From contig NW_024468264.1 of the NCBI RefSeq assembly GCF_002104995.1, positions 186,001-250,000 on the forward strand: a stretch of DNA of 64,000 nt, written 5' to 3'. Made by a program: the position numbers and the translations under genes. Source of the DNA: Linderina pennispora. Its lineage: Eukaryota; Kickxellomycota; Kickxellomycetes; Kickxellales; Kickxellaceae. The notes below the pieces were generated by a model. The model searched no databases. It saw nothing but the letters and a program-made list of their open reading frames with translations, and was not told the DNA's origin. Of this stretch, positions 63,627-64,000 are shown one piece after another; position 1 is the first letter of the stretch; each line of letters opens with the position of its first letter.

Positions 63627-64000
63627 TATTTACGAAATGGAGGAAAGTGGAGATAGAAAGGAGTAAGAGTCTTGCCAGTGCCCTTCCAAAACGGAATAAA
63701 TACAGCAAGACTTGTGCCAAGTGATGAAAATGGACTGGTAGCTGCGTGAACAGCTATAAATAAGGGGGAAATGGTGTGGCAGAAGGTTAAAGGAACAATA
63801 AGCTAGTGAAGGAGAAAAAGAACGGAGAACCCCTTGCTGGGGCGTGGCTGGCTTTGGCTGGGCACTTTTGTAGCCTACCACATAGCTGTTTCCCGCCAGT
63901 GATACCACTCCCTCGCTTGCCAGGAAGAATGAGAATGGGTGATTTTCAGCTGCTTGGTTGGCGTCGCATAGTGACTTTTTTTGGCTCAGCGGTTCGTGGT
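63627..64000. other. Upstream region of the Mid2-like gene to the window edge
   Basis: Promoter-side sequence, pyrimidine-rich on the minus strand. No further gene seen. Confidence 0.5.

Noticed and set aside
1-64000. tRNA, rRNA or CRISPR arrays
   Set aside because: I looked for tRNA B-box-like GGTTCGAATCC patterns, rRNA landmarks and spaced direct repeats and found no convincing case by eye.

Overview
The window is nuclear DNA of a fungus. The gene set is fungal: a Mid1 calcium-channel subunit, a Tps3/Tsl1-like trehalose synthase subunit, mitochondrial ribosomal protein mL41, a SUN-domain protein, RPA12, Ups1, Bcs1, Oma1 and a Mid2-like wall sensor. Genes are dense, strongly G/C-ending in codon position 3, and several carry small GTAAG-type introns. 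The protein style and the F-box/leucine-rich family suggest an early-diverging lineage such as Kickxellales (Coemansia and relatives). That placement is inference.

Layout. 1-16.7 kb: four paralogous MATE exporters in tandem on the minus strand. A complete 6.6-kb Helentron (Helitron2-type rolling-circle transposon) sits between the third and fourth, about 8163-14749. It encodes one intact 1971-aa Rep/Pif1 helicase/endonuclease protein. It has asymmetric terminal inverted repeats, two 3' hairpins and a (GTCT)n microsatellite. 17.6-21.8 kb: mL41 and the ribosome-assembly GTPase Nog2 diverge from one promoter, followed by a three-exon diacylglycerol-kinase-like lipid kinase. 21.9-25 kb: a trehalose-6-phosphate synthase family protein. 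26.4-28 kb: mitochondrial EngB GTPase facing nicotinamide riboside kinase. 28.4-33.2 kb: an M16 metalloprotease with many frame breaks. 34.8-38.2 kb: a SUN nuclear-envelope protein. 38.6-40.4 kb: a decayed F-box gene. 40.8-44.1 kb: Ups1, RPA12 and CCT epsilon. 44.4-51.2 kb: Mid1, a Gpr1/Fun34/YaaH transporter and Bcs1. 52.7-56.7 kb: a tiny zinc-finger ORF, an AT-rich gene-poor stretch, and an intact F-box-like gene. 58-63.6 kb: mitochondrial Mn-SOD, an unknown polytopic membrane protein, Oma1 with a 20-nt micro-exon, and a Mid2-like sensor.

Mitochondrial functions recur (mL41, EngB, Ups1, Bcs1, Mn-SOD, Oma1), but no operon-like pathway is evident; neighbours mostly share bidirectional promoters or converge tightly. 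Single-base frame shifts cluster between 24 and 43 kb, including one in the essential CCT epsilon gene. They may be consensus errors or real lesions. The Helentron and most flanking genes are free of them.
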